Part shown: one piece after another, positions 45,891 to 55,678 of the stretch
Layout: the number at the start of each line of letters is the position of its first letter
How positions within the stretch are numbered: position 1 is the stretch's first letter
Source: Maribacter sp. BPC-D8
GTDB taxonomy: Bacteria; Bacteroidota; Bacteroidia; Flavobacteriales; Flavobacteriaceae
Assembly: GCF_035207705.1 (NCBI RefSeq)
Contig: NZ_CP128187.1
Location: forward strand, 1,054,001-1,118,000
Reading direction: 5' to 3'
Length of the DNA: 64,000 nt
Notes under the pieces: model-generated
Seen by the model: only the letters and a program-made list of their open reading frames with translations
Told to the model about the DNA's origin: nothing
Database searches by the model: none
Translations under genes and position numbers: made by a program

Positions 45891-47144
45891 TTATTTAAAA
45901 ATACCCTGCAAATTTTCTAACACACCCAGCGCAGCTTTTTCACCCGCAATCATAGCAGCATTTAAAGAACCGTTTAGTTGAATGTCTCCAGCTAAATAAA
46001 TTGTTTCGGTCAATCGTGTTTCTGATGGCGATATTTCGTAGTGTATTTCACTCAACTTTGGTAGTGACTTTGGTATGCTGTAGTGTTTTATAAATGAAGT
46101 AGAAGTAATTCCGCAAAGTTCTCTTAATTCCTTTTGAACTTGGTCTAAAAGGGCATTACCAGATAAACCTTGATTGTCTACAACAGTAACAGAAAGCAAT
46201 TCTTTACCTGCGTTTATAGCTGTTTTGAGGCTTGTGTGGTAGAAGATGTTATTGATGACAGCATCTTGTTCAGGAATTAATCCGATAAGGGGTTTTTTAA
46301 TCGTTCTGTTTTCCGCCTCGAAATACAAGGTATCACAGCTTTGCCATTCAATAGCTTGATTTTTTAGATTTGGAATTAAGTTGCTCGCCTCGGTAGCTAT
46401 AATAGTAAAATCACTCTCTAGTTCTTGTCCGTCAGCAAGAAGAATTTTGTTATCGCTAATAGAAGATACAGCGGTATTATATTTTATAGTGGTGCCTTTT
46501 AACTGATGTAGTAGTTGTTTCGGAATTTCTTCAATTCCGCCCTTAGGTAATGCAGCATTGCCTTCTCCGAACATTTTATAGACAAATTCGAACATTCTGC
46601 TGGAAGTATCTAGTTTGTTTTCAAGAAAAATTCCGCTAAAAAAAGGGGTAAAGAAATCGTTTATCATATTAGATGAAAAATCTAATTCTGTCAAATACGA
46701 AAGTGTCGATTGTTCTTTGTCTGAGAATATTTCATCGATTGATTTTTTCTTCAGTCTAGTATTTAATTTTAGAATTTTCAACTTATCGGCAACAGTACCA
46801 ACACTGGCAAACAGCGTTGAAAATAATAACGATGCATCTCTAAGCGGATCACCGATTACTTCTTGTTTTCCATTTTTAAAAATGGAAGCTCCTGGTAGGA
46901 ACGCTTGCAGTTCTAATGATTTGTAATCCAGGTATTTTTGAGCTGCCGGGTATGCGGTTAACAATACTTGAAATCCGTGATCTAATTGATACCCGTTTAT
47001 AGTATCTGTTTTGACTCTACCGCCTACCCTATCGCTAGCTTCGATTAATACAGGAGAAAATCCATGTTGTTCTAGTACTGTTGCGGCTACTAAACCACTA
47101 ATTCCGGCACCTATGATATGTATTTTATAATCCTGTTTATTCAT
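45891..47144 (-). CDS. FAD-dependent amine oxidase-like protein
   Basis: 417 residues. N-terminal dinucleotide-binding motif IHIIGAGISGLVAATVLEQHGFSPVLIEASDRVGGRV is the amine oxidase/protoporphyrinogen oxidase signature; the C-terminus has TIYLAGDIQLNGSLNAAMIAGEKAAL, the second FAD contact. Oxidises an amine or desaturates a ring substrate; which one cannot be told. Starts 100 bases from the divergent DoxX-like gene, sharing an AT-rich promoter region. Confidence 0.87.
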   Translation of the reverse strand: MNKQDYKIHIIGAGISGLVAATVLEQHGFSPVLIEASDRVGGRVKTDTINGYQLDHGFQVLLTAYPAAQKYLDYKSLELQAFLPGASIFKNGKQEVIGDPLRDASLLFSTLFASVGTVADKLKILKLNTRLKKKSIDEIFSDKEQSTLSYLTELDFSSNMINDFFTPFFSGIFLENKLDTSSRMFEFVYKMFGEGNAALPKGGIEEIPKQLLHQLKGTTIKYNTAVSSISDNKILLADGQELESDFTIIATEASNLIPNLKNQAIEWQSCDTLYFEAENRTIKKPLIGLIPEQDAVINNIFYHTSLKTAINAGKELLSVTVVDNQGLSGNALLDQVQKELRELCGITSTSFIKHYSIPKSLPKLSEIHYEISPSETRLTETIYLAGDIQLNGSLNAAMIAGEKAALGVLENLQGIFK

Positions 47145-47243
47145 TTTAAAATTTTGTTTAATTAATTTTATTTAAATATAAACAAAATTAGTATTTTTGA
47201 TATTGACTAATGTAAGTAATTGGTATAAAAATATATCTTAATC

Positions 47244-47606
47244 ATGAATTATTTAATAATAACATTTCAAATTATTGTCGGTTTAAGCATTTTAAATGTT
47301 TGGCTTATCCAAAATAAGAAACCAACCAAATGGCGTGGTGGTAAGGCAAAAACTATAATAGAAGAGTTTGAGGCGTATGGTCTATCGAAGCAGCTATGCT
47401 ATATCGTCGGATTTTTTAAAGTAACATTGGCTATTTTATTACTTGTTGCTATTTGGTTTCCTGTGGTAAAACAACCGGCAGCTTTAGGTTTAGCAGCGTT
47501 CTTATTAGGTTCAATAGCAATGCACTTTAAAATAAAAGACCCTTTATTTAAATCTTTTCCGGCAGCTTTGTTTTTAGTGCTGTGTTTATGTATTGCTTTT
47601 CTATAA
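47244..47606 (+). CDS. DoxX-like membrane protein
   Basis: 120 residues with four membrane helices; FQIIVGLSILNVWLIQNKKPTKWRGGKAKTIIEEFEAYGLSKQLCYIVGFFKVTLAILLLVAIW fits the DoxX-like (PF13564) pattern. Divergent from the amine oxidase gene and convergent, two bases apart, with a second member of the same superfamily. Confidence 0.8.
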   Translation: MNYLIITFQIIVGLSILNVWLIQNKKPTKWRGGKAKTIIEEFEAYGLSKQLCYIVGFFKVTLAILLLVAIWFPVVKQPAALGLAAFLLGSIAMHFKIKDPLFKSFPAALFLVLCLCIAFL

Positions 47607-47609
47607 AAA

Positions 47610-47966
47610 TTATAATGCAGTAAGTTGTTGGTAATAGCTTACTGCTATGAATAAATTTATAAGAGCCAAAACTAATGATGGTATAGATTCTGCTGCACTG
47701 TCTTTAATTTTTATTCTAACGGCAAATCCTAAAAGCATTAGAATCGTTAGTCCTGCTGCAGCTATGAAAAGTAGAACAGGTGAAAAGAAATATCCTATAA
47801 TTAATCCTAAACCTCCTGCGAGTTGCAAGTATGCAGTGAGTACTCTTTGATTTTTCAAACCAAATCTAGCGAACTCATCTTTCATTTTTTGTGATAACAG
47901 GCATTCCATGCCATAGTACAAAAACGCACTGCTTGATAAGAATATAGCTATGTGTAGCATCTTCAT
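47610..47966 (-). CDS. DoxX-like membrane protein
   Basis: 118 residues, four predicted helices; YGMECLLSQKMKDEFARFGLKNQRVLTAYLQLAGGLGLIIGYF is the first helix pair and loop of DoxX-like proteins. Ends 3 bases from the convergent DoxX-like gene, with no room for a separate terminator between them. Confidence 0.8.
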   Translation of the reverse strand: MKMLHIAIFLSSSAFLYYGMECLLSQKMKDEFARFGLKNQRVLTAYLQLAGGLGLIIGYFFSPVLLFIAAAGLTILMLLGFAVRIKIKDSAAESIPSLVLALINLFIAVSYYQQLTAL

Positions 47967-48006
47967 TTTATTTTATACCAGAATGTTTGTATGAAGGTGA
48001 AATGAA

Positions 48007-48171
48007 TTAAGATAACTGTTCTATCTTCTTCATCACTTCATCGGCTTCAAAAGCTTTTTGATCACTCATTTTTCTATTAGTTGTTGAAAGCGTGTGCGCT
48101 TCTTTTAATAGCTTTTCATATTGAGAACGTAATTTGTCTTTCTCTGATTTCTTTTTAAATAATCCGAACAT
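48007..48171 (-). CDS. Lacal_2735-family small protein
   Basis: 54 residues. Starts MFGLFKKKSEKDKLRSQYEK and continues as a charged helix ending in MKKIEQLS. The short FGLFKKKSE start and coiled helix match the Lacal_2735 family of small flavobacterial proteins, function unknown. The frame has a clean ATG and stop in an otherwise empty 390-base gap. Confidence 0.8.
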   Translation of the reverse strand: MFGLFKKKSEKDKLRSQYEKLLKEAHTLSTTNRKMSDQKAFEADEVMKKIEQLS

Positions 48172-48361
48172 AATTTTATTATTTTTGAAGTATGTATCTA
48201 GTAATTTCCTAGAATATAAAGATACATAATGTTTAACTATTTTTATATATAATTAAACAAAAAACTATGTATTTGAAATATCTATTAAAATTGGGATAGC
48301 CGTTAATCTACTTTGAAGAACTATAGCACATATGAACTTAAAACATAAAAATCGAAAATAC

Positions 48362-48946
48362 TTAATTGGATTTTGACAATCTTACGGCTGCTAATTTTGT
48401 TTTAAGTAATTTAATATCAATATTTTCTAATAAGGTTATTAGGTTTGGAAATCGTGATCTGTGATAACCAAAGCGTTTATCTGTAAATTCAGAAATAGCT
48501 TTCTCTCTACTCCAGTTTTCAAATACCATTCTCGATGCAGCGACAATGGCTCCTGTTCTATCAGAACCATGCCAGCAATGAATAAGAACTGGTTTTTCTG
48601 CCTGTTGTATACTATTTAAAGCATTAAAAACATCATCAAAATCTATAGTTGACGCTTTTAATGGAATACGGTCCAATTCTAAATTAAGATCTTTTATTTT
48701 TTTTGCATCTGTTTCTTGGCGTCTGAGATTTACGATAGATTGTATCCCCATCGCTTGTAGCTCTCTCATTCCCTTTTTTGTAGGTTGTTCAGATCGATAC
48801 AAATTATCATTTAGTTTATAAAAGTTATGAAAATTATTTGATGCTATTTTTTTAAAATGAGCTTCTTGATAATCATCTAAAGGCATTGAAAATGAAAATG
48901 ATAAGAATGATAAAAGCGCGATATAATAGCGTTTAGATGTTAGCAT
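48362..48946 (-). CDS. Secreted dual-specificity/tyrosine phosphatase-like protein
   Basis: 194 residues from the ATG at 48946, which begins a signal peptide (LTSKRYYIALLSFLSFSFS); a longer frame reaches 49027. The P-loop HCWHGSDRTG is the CX5R phosphatase signature, preceded by FYKLNDNLYRSEQPTKKGMRELQAMGIQSIVNLR, the DSP/Siw14-like start with its general-acid loop. Likely periplasmic. The frame overlaps the end of the papain-like gene upstream if the long start is used. Confidence 0.85.
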   Translation of the reverse strand: MLTSKRYYIALLSFLSFSFSMPLDDYQEAHFKKIASNNFHNFYKLNDNLYRSEQPTKKGMRELQAMGIQSIVNLRRQETDAKKIKDLNLELDRIPLKASTIDFDDVFNALNSIQQAEKPVLIHCWHGSDRTGAIVAASRMVFENWSREKAISEFTDKRFGYHRSRFPNLITLLENIDIKLLKTKLAAVRLSKSN

Positions 48947-49010
48947 ATTTTGAGTTCTCAATATTATTCTAGTATAAATTATACGAATAATGATTATTGA
49001 AAGAGTTATT

Positions 49011-49787
49011 TTAAATAACCGTACCATTGTCTAACCAGCGTTGTAACAACCCATCATTATGAGAAATTGCTACAAGATGAAATTTAGTGAAACGTTTAAA
49101 AACGCGCGATTCTTTAAGGGTTTCCATGCATACCGAAACCGGATTAAGATAATTGGAATGAATTAAGAATAACTCGCCTTCGCGTTTTAAAAGATAGCCA
49201 ACATGTCCCTCGTCAAATCCTATAAAGTAAAGACCTTCTTGGGTTAGCGTATCAATTTCGTCAAAAGCTTTTTGATGTGTGTCGTGTTCTATCTGGTTGA
49301 TTACCGAGCCACAACTAATCATTTTAGCCTCATCAATTGGTGATTTTTGAGCCAATTTATATCGGTTGATATTTACACCCATATCTCGTAGTGTGGTCGA
49401 AATAAAATAGCCACATGCAATTTTACCTTCATTAGGCGTAGCTGTATGTCCGCCAAAACTCCAAGGAGTACCATACCAATGTGGTATGATTTTATCAACT
49501 AACAGATTAGCAAATTCCGTTTTAACATGGTCTAAAGAAATGGTACCTAATCTAAGATCTTCTTTTAATCGGAGACGCAGTTGTCCGGCATTTTCTTTAG
49601 TACTGGCATATGAGTCGACGATGGAATCTGATGAAGTATTAAGCAAAAGTGTTTCTTCACTAAAACTTTTAGCTTTTGCTACACTTGAAAATCTTTGACT
49701 AGTAATGTTAGTTTCTTTCACCTTGTCATTTTTAGGTGATATATCGTTCGAAAATCCTAAAGAAAGTAGAAGGGAAAAAAGAAGCAT
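49011..49787 (-). CDS. Secreted NlpC/P60-superfamily-like protein
   Basis: 258 residues with an N-terminal leader MLLFSLLLSLGFS. A likely Cys/His/Asn active site: HTATPNEGKIACGYFISTTLRDMG (Cys at the helix start), GFDEGHVGYLLKREGELFLIHSNYLNP (His, and a polar third residue). This is the permuted-papain layout used by peptidases, amidases and lipid-modifying enzymes. No peptidoglycan-binding domain. Family not named; the substrate is open. Lies between the phosphatase and another such protein. Confidence 0.7.
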   Translation of the reverse strand: MLLFSLLLSLGFSNDISPKNDKVKETNITSQRFSSVAKAKSFSEETLLLNTSSDSIVDSYASTKENAGQLRLRLKEDLRLGTISLDHVKTEFANLLVDKIIPHWYGTPWSFGGHTATPNEGKIACGYFISTTLRDMGVNINRYKLAQKSPIDEAKMISCGSVINQIEHDTHQKAFDEIDTLTQEGLYFIGFDEGHVGYLLKREGELFLIHSNYLNPVSVCMETLKESRVFKRFTKFHLVAISHNDGLLQRWLDNGTVI

Positions 49788-49889
49788 AGGCTAAAATAGA
49801 TTTTGGGATTGGGCGCTATTATTAGAACGGGTTAGTTATGAGTAAATTACATATAAAAAGTTAAAGTTTTACGAAGGTTTTGGTATCGG

Positions 49890-50756
49890 TTAAATACTTA
49901 AGTTGACCGCCCACCATACGTCATAATCTCTTGGAACAAGAGGTCTGTAACTTTGAAATCCTTGGTCTGCTATTTTAAGTCCGTGAATTTTTCCTTTGTC
50001 ATCACGCACATAGCTGATGAAAATGAACGAATGTCCGTATGGATCTAGTTTTTTAACGTCAGCACCTAGAGTAACCTCATTGTAATCTTCTTTATATCTC
50101 CATACTTGCATAAGAGCGCCGGGTTTTAATTTGCCGGACCAGATTTCTGTAGAGTCAACCAAAGTACCCATACCGGCATATGCAATAGCACCAGCATTAC
50201 CTTTACCCCTATACCTTTCAGGTAGACTTTGCCAACTTTCATCTGGTTTTGAAGCGGTAACATAAAGCAGATTGAACACTTGTTTAGGGGTATATATGTT
50301 AGTAGCCATACTATCTGGTAAATCTTCGTACGGTAAATGACCATGTACCTCTTTATAGGCCTTTTCAAAACGACCTTTACTTACGGCTAAACAATGTCCA
50401 CCAGGTTCTTTAATTTCACTGTTAAGATAATTTTGAACAATTTTATTGGCTACGGGACTATTATTGGGCAAATTGGTCGCTATCGCATTTTTGTCTTCTT
50501 CGGTATCGGTTTTTTTTAAAGTCAACGAATCTTTAAGGCTCGTTGTTGTACTTATTTCGGATGGTTTTAGACTGATATATGAATGATCATCAAAACCATA
50601 ATTTTCAACGATAGGTTTTAGTAAAGGAGTAGTGTTATGTGTTTGTATAATTTTTGAATCGGCACTAGAAATGTTTGGGTTCTTATTTTTTATTTTGGAA
50701 GATGTACAACCCAAAAAGATAAAAACGATATATCTACTAGATTTCTTTAGCAACAT
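49890..50756 (-). CDS. Lipoprotein with papain-like C-terminal domain
   Basis: 288 residues from the ATG at 50756, chosen for the lipobox leader LLKKSSRYIVFIFLGCTSSK. A disordered Ser/Thr/Lys region (~20-100) precedes a domain with GGHCLAVSKGRFEKAY (Cys at helix start), LDPYGHSFIFISYVRDDKG (His) and KIADQGFQ (third residue). It resembles an NlpC/P60-like cysteine fold. Third of a row of exported enzymes on this strand; no terminator visible between them. Confidence 0.68.
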   Translation of the reverse strand: MLLKKSSRYIVFIFLGCTSSKIKNKNPNISSADSKIIQTHNTTPLLKPIVENYGFDDHSYISLKPSEISTTTSLKDSLTLKKTDTEEDKNAIATNLPNNSPVANKIVQNYLNSEIKEPGGHCLAVSKGRFEKAYKEVHGHLPYEDLPDSMATNIYTPKQVFNLLYVTASKPDESWQSLPERYRGKGNAGAIAYAGMGTLVDSTEIWSGKLKPGALMQVWRYKEDYNEVTLGADVKKLDPYGHSFIFISYVRDDKGKIHGLKIADQGFQSYRPLVPRDYDVWWAVNLSI

Positions 50757-51162
50757 TTTTAATTGGATGTGCCTCATATTACAAGTTTGTAATCACGTTT
50801 TATAAAATTGACTAGCAAAATTAGTTAGCTATTTACTGTCGTGCTTTTAAAAGCAAGCACTACTATAAAGGTAAGATAATTGCGGGCTTATTTCAAGTGG
50901 AATAATGACAAGAGAAAATAAGTAAAATTACTTACAATGCTGTAAATGACTGTTTATGTTTTTAGTATCTCTTTGCTAGATATTATCGCACAAAACAACA
51001 ATGAATTTAATAATTACTACTTATTACAGAGATAAAGGGTGTAACATAAACTCGGGAAGGTAACTGCTAATTAGGAGCATATCTTGCCACGATTATTAGT
51101 TTTGAAGAAATTACCTAGCTTTGTACGTTTGATACAGAATACATAGCCAAAAGATAGGATAC
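50757..51162. other. Intergenic stretch
   Basis: Divergent promoter region of about 400 bases between the lipoprotein gene and thiE. No riboswitch-like sequence was found before thiE, in contrast to the thiS locus. Confidence 0.45.
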
Positions 51163-51807
51163 ATGATGATACCTAAATTACATTATATAGCACAAGGAAA
51201 TTCAGGGAAAGAGCTACTAGAGCATATTCAAAAGGCATGTACCTCTGGTATCGAATTGGTGCAATTAGGTGTAGCAGACATTTCAGAAAAGAAGTTTTTA
51301 AAAATAGCTACTGAAGCAAGAGAAATTACCGGGCATTATCAAACGAGGCTTCTCATTGAAAATCAGTTTAAGATTGCAAAAGATATAAAGGCAGATGGTG
51401 TCTTATTATCAAATAAGAGCATCTCCCCTACTGAAGTTCGAAAACAACTGTTCACTTGGCAAATAATCGGAGCAATAGCGAATACGGTTCAAGATTGTGA
51501 AGCATTGCTGATAAAAGAAGTTGATTATATCGGTTTAGGTCCTTTTAAACAAAGCACAAATAAAGAAGGTTTGAATCCGGAATTAGGTTTAAACGGTTTC
51601 ACGCTTATTACAGAATCTTTACAGACTGAAACCCCAATTATCGCATACGGAAGTATTACTACAGAAGATGTTACCGAACTGCTGGCATCGGGAGTTTCAG
51701 GTGTTGCGGTTTCAGATGAAATCACCCAAAATTTTGATGCTATAAAAGTATTCAACCAATTACTGAAAGCGTCTTCTACTGCAGAACAGCGGTATACGTT
51801 TGAGTAA
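51163..51807 (+). CDS. thiE: Thiamine phosphate synthase
   Basis: 214 residues, TIM barrel. Joins the thiamine pyrimidine and thiazole phosphates. Motifs: LHYIAQGNSGKELLEHIQKACTSGIELVQL, ADGVLLSNKSI, and DYIGLGPFKQSTNKEGLNPELG, the pyrophosphate loop GPxxxTxTK of ThiE with Ser-Thr-Asn-Lys. SITTEDVTELLASGVSGVAV closes the barrel. It is more canonical than the thi-operon copy at 20370 but lacks its riboswitch. Confidence 0.85.
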   Translation: MMIPKLHYIAQGNSGKELLEHIQKACTSGIELVQLGVADISEKKFLKIATEAREITGHYQTRLLIENQFKIAKDIKADGVLLSNKSISPTEVRKQLFTWQIIGAIANTVQDCEALLIKEVDYIGLGPFKQSTNKEGLNPELGLNGFTLITESLQTETPIIAYGSITTEDVTELLASGVSGVAVSDEITQNFDAIKVFNQLLKASSTAEQRYTFE

Positions 51808-51853
51808 GATTTAAAGTCGTTTGTTACCAACTAATCCTCATTGATGAAAATCT

Positions 51854-54800
51854 TTAAGGAGTATCTTTTGGTATGGTATTTAAATCATAAATCAAAGCTA
51901 ATTTATAGGCACTATCTCTAAAACCGGCAAAGCGACCAGACCCACCACTGTGTCCGTTAGAAAAATCTGTTTTTAATAACAGTACATTGTCATCGGTTTT
52001 GGTAGCCCTTAGTTTTGCAACCATTTTAGCGGGTTCCCAATACCCGACTCTTGTATCATTTAATCCTGTAAAGAACAACATATTCGGATAATTTTGAGCT
52101 TTGACATTATCATAAGGACTGTAAGATTTAATGTATTCATACTCCTTCTTATTTTTAGGATTGCCCCATTCATCAAACTCCCCAACGGTTAATGGCAAAT
52201 TCTCATCTAACATCGTATTGATAACATCTACGAAAGGCACATTCAAAATAACGGTGTTAAATAATTCTGGTCGCTCATTGACTACGCCACCCATTAATAA
52301 GCCGCCTGCGCTAGCACCATCAGCTACAATATGACCTTCTTGAGCATAGTCTTCCTCAATTAAGTATTCTGCACAAGCTATAAAATCTGAAAATGAATTC
52401 TTTTTATTAAAAAGTTTACCATCTTCATACCATTCTCGACCTAAGTCATCTCCGCCTCTAACGTGTGCTATGGCATATAGATAATCATTATTGACCATAT
52501 GATGTGCCGTTGGGCCACCAACGAGTTCTTGTCCCATGCCGTAAGCCCCGTACGAGGTTAAATAGACTTTATGTTTAGCATTATTACGTCTAGCGCGCCA
52601 GTTATTACTGATTAGCGTTAAGGGAATTTTTTTACCGTCTTTAGCAGTTACCCATTTTCGTTCAATTTTATATTTATAGAATGGATGTTTTATGGGTTTA
52701 CTATGTTGCTTGACCAAACTTTTCTCTTTGGTCTTCATATTATAATTATAGGTAGTATAAGGCGTTTCAAAAGAACTGTAACTGAATTGCAAGCTATCGG
52801 TCTTGACATTAGGATTATAACCAATACCAATGTTGTAAAACTCTTCATCAAATTTCATGAAGTGATTTTCTTGAGTGGCCCGATTGATAATTTTAATACG
52901 TGATTGTGCATTTTCTTTTTCAGTGATAACCATATAATCATCAAACAGTTGAAAATACTCAATAAGAACGCCAGCTTGATGAGGAATTAGAACTTTCCAT
53001 TTACTTTTTGAGGCATCATTTACTTCTGCTGTAACAATTTTGTAATTCAAGGCATTCTCATTAGTAAGAATATAGAACTTGTTATTATAATCTGTAGTGT
53101 GGTAAACATGATTCTTTTCACGTGGATGAATGACCTTAAATTGACCATTTGGATTATCAGTTTTTAGATACCAATTTTCAGATGAAGTACTACTACCTGT
53201 ATTTAAGAAAATATAGTCTTTAGACCTAGATTTTTCAATACTAACGTTAAAGCTAGGGTCACTTTCTTCGTAAACGATTAAATCGTTTGTTGAATCAGTA
53301 CCTAAAACATGACGAAGTATTTTTGATGAACGATAGGTACCATCTTCAACATTTGCATATAAAAAACTGGCATTATCTAACCAAACCATAGTACCTACTC
53401 GGTTAATAGAATCTGCTAAAAAAGTTTGATGAGTTAAATCTTTCACCTTCAGTACATATTCATCTTTACCAGTGGTGTTCTCATACACCGCAATTAGTTG
53501 GTTGTTCGGGCTCGCAGAACCAACGCCTGCATTGTAATACCCTTTATCTTTTGCTAATTCGTTTAAATTTAATAATTCTTCTTCTATCGGATCATTTTCA
53601 ACTGACTTTCTGTAGTATACAGGGTACTCATCATCTTCGCTATACTTACTGTAATAGAAATAACCATTTTTTTTAGTTCTTAGAGAAGTACTATTTTCTT
53701 CAATACTTTTTACTAAATCTAGGTAAATACTACGTTGCGTTTTTTTAAGCGGAATGTTATAATTTTCGGTGTATTTGTTCTCTTTACGCAAATAATCCAT
53801 AACTGGTTTATTGCTTATAGGAGCTTTAGTATCTTTTAACCAGGCATAATTGTCGGTATAATTTTCGCCGTGTATCTTGAAAATAGAGGGCTCAATTTTA
53901 GCAATTGGCTCAGGCATAGAATCGTTTCTTACATGCTTGTCATGAAATTGCCTTTCAAGACTTTTATCTAATTCCATATCTTCTCTAATCGTTGATTTTA
54001 TAGTAGATATAGGGTTTTTAGCTGTGTATTCTTGCCAGAAAATGGAATCGTATTCTAGTGGAAACTCATATAATTGATTCGCTACGGTATTCGCAAAATT
54101 ATCTTCTTTCGATATTTTTGTAGTGTTCTTTTCATTGATGTTAGATACATTAAATTCAGAAATCGCAGAGTAATACGTTGTGGTAATATCTGTGGTGTCT
54201 TTATAGATAAACTCATCTTCATGACGCATTTTATCTAGATAATATTGATTTCCTTTTTTCTTGTAGCTAACATCTAATTTGTAGTCAAAATGTTTGACTG
54301 CCATTTCTTCATAACTACAGAAGTATTGTTTTAATAAGTTGGGTACCGCACATTCGTAGCGAACGACTGCAAAATCATCTTGGTCAATATAAATGCGTCC
54401 TTTTAGTAACTTGTTCTTATTGGCTAAGCGCCATTGACGGTTATTGGAAGGGTTTGCTACAGCGTCTAATGCTTCTTTTGTAGTTTTAGTTTCAAAGTCA
54501 AGCACATATAACCATGTGCCATCTGCATCTTCTTCTTCAGATACTTTAAATGTGAAATCGCGATTAGCTTTGTTTCCTAAAAAGCTCTGCTGGTACTTAA
54601 CTCTATTTCTTGCGAAAAGTCCTAATGGTCCGCCTTCAATATTAGCTTCAAAATCTCTGTTACTTAAATTACTGCTTGAGCGCGAATTAATAATAGCTAC
54701 TTGTTCATTTTTTAAGGTTCTATGATGAAAATGAACACGATGTAATGAATTGGAATAAAAATTAAAAGAACCGTTACTGAATGAATAATCACTAGGGTTT

Positions 54801-55351
54801 TGGTACTCTTTCCATTTATAATTTTTGTTACTATACGGCTCTGCATAATAATCGCAAACGGCATCTGAATATTTAATGTACACTCCGTTTTCTTTCAATG
54901 TTTCTCGATAATAACCAGTTATTTTAGTAGTAGATTCTGCATAATTGGCAGGTATGTTCTTAATTACCTTTCGCAATAATGCCTTGGCACTAGGCATTTT
55001 TTTCGGAGTTACAACAACTTCCATTAACTCAAGGTTAGTAGATTCCATAGCAAAAACACCTCCGTCTTTAGCTATAAAATCTTTGATAGTAAGGTGCAAA
55101 TCTTTATAACCAACATAACCCAAAGTGATATTGTAATTAGTATACTTCTCAGGAATAATTATTCTGAATCTGCCGTCTCCATCAGTCACGGTACCTAAAG
55201 CAATATCATCAATTTTTAAATAGGCATATGGTAGCGCAGTAGCATCTTTTTTATCTACAACGGTACCCATTACGGTTGTTTGCGAAAAAGATGTAATAGT
55301 TATAAATAGAAATACAATAAGAAGAAAGTTTCTGTAAAGGTTGGCTATCAT
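51854..55351 (-). CDS. Fusion of CarboxypepD-regulatory/DUF5686-like region with oligopeptidase B
   Basis: 1,165 residues from ATG 55351, which starts the signal peptide ANLYRNFLLIVFLFITITSFSQ. Residues ~25-110 form a carboxypeptidase-regulatory-like domain (GTVVDKKDATALPYAYLKIDDIALGTVTDGDGRF), ~110-460 a beta-rich region of the kind found after it in flavobacterial surface proteins. From ~490 (EPSIFKIHGENYTDNYAWLKD) to the end it is an S9A prolyl oligopeptidase/oligopeptidase B, with the Ser in VADGASAGGLLMGG, Asp in FTGLNDTRVGYWEP and His in NGHSGGSGRF. An exported serine peptidase cutting after basic residues is expected. Confidence 0.88.
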   Translation of the reverse strand: MIANLYRNFLLIVFLFITITSFSQTTVMGTVVDKKDATALPYAYLKIDDIALGTVTDGDGRFRIIIPEKYTNYNITLGYVGYKDLHLTIKDFIAKDGGVFAMESTNLELMEVVVTPKKMPSAKALLRKVIKNIPANYAESTTKITGYYRETLKENGVYIKYSDAVCDYYAEPYSNKNYKWKEYQNPSDYSFSNGSFNFYSNSLHRVHFHHRTLKNEQVAIINSRSSSNLSNRDFEANIEGGPLGLFARNRVKYQQSFLGNKANRDFTFKVSEEEDADGTWLYVLDFETKTTKEALDAVANPSNNRQWRLANKNKLLKGRIYIDQDDFAVVRYECAVPNLLKQYFCSYEEMAVKHFDYKLDVSYKKKGNQYYLDKMRHEDEFIYKDTTDITTTYYSAISEFNVSNINEKNTTKISKEDNFANTVANQLYEFPLEYDSIFWQEYTAKNPISTIKSTIREDMELDKSLERQFHDKHVRNDSMPEPIAKIEPSIFKIHGENYTDNYAWLKDTKAPISNKPVMDYLRKENKYTENYNIPLKKTQRSIYLDLVKSIEENSTSLRTKKNGYFYYSKYSEDDEYPVYYRKSVENDPIEEELLNLNELAKDKGYYNAGVGSASPNNQLIAVYENTTGKDEYVLKVKDLTHQTFLADSINRVGTMVWLDNASFLYANVEDGTYRSSKILRHVLGTDSTNDLIVYEESDPSFNVSIEKSRSKDYIFLNTGSSTSSENWYLKTDNPNGQFKVIHPREKNHVYHTTDYNNKFYILTNENALNYKIVTAEVNDASKSKWKVLIPHQAGVLIEYFQLFDDYMVITEKENAQSRIKIINRATQENHFMKFDEEFYNIGIGYNPNVKTDSLQFSYSSFETPYTTYNYNMKTKEKSLVKQHSKPIKHPFYKYKIERKWVTAKDGKKIPLTLISNNWRARRNNAKHKVYLTSYGAYGMGQELVGGPTAHHMVNNDYLYAIAHVRGGDDLGREWYEDGKLFNKKNSFSDFIACAEYLIEEDYAQEGHIVADGASAGGLLMGGVVNERPELFNTVILNVPFVDVINTMLDENLPLTVGEFDEWGNPKNKKEYEYIKSYSPYDNVKAQNYPNMLFFTGLNDTRVGYWEPAKMVAKLRATKTDDNVLLLKTDFSNGHSGGSGRFAGFRDSAYKLALIYDLNTIPKDTP

Positions 55352-55678
55352 TTTTTTTAATTGAATCGTAGTAAGTTTTACAAGCAATACATCTTTTATT
55401 CATGTACAAAGTGCCATTGACCGCACTAAAAGCATTATAAATAAATCAGATTAATTAAGCGTATTTTTCTTACTACTTTAAGTGTTTAGGTTTACAAATA
55501 AAAATAACGGTTGAAGTAAATGCAATCTTATTTTCATAAACTTCTGGTAAAGTTTGATGGTGGTGAAAATGATAATTATGCTTTTTTTGAAGCGGAAAAG
55601 GTTTAGTTGAATGTAGTAGTATTTTGTTTTACAGGTAGTTATGTGATAATGAATTACTGGCGCAGAAAAAATAGTAGT

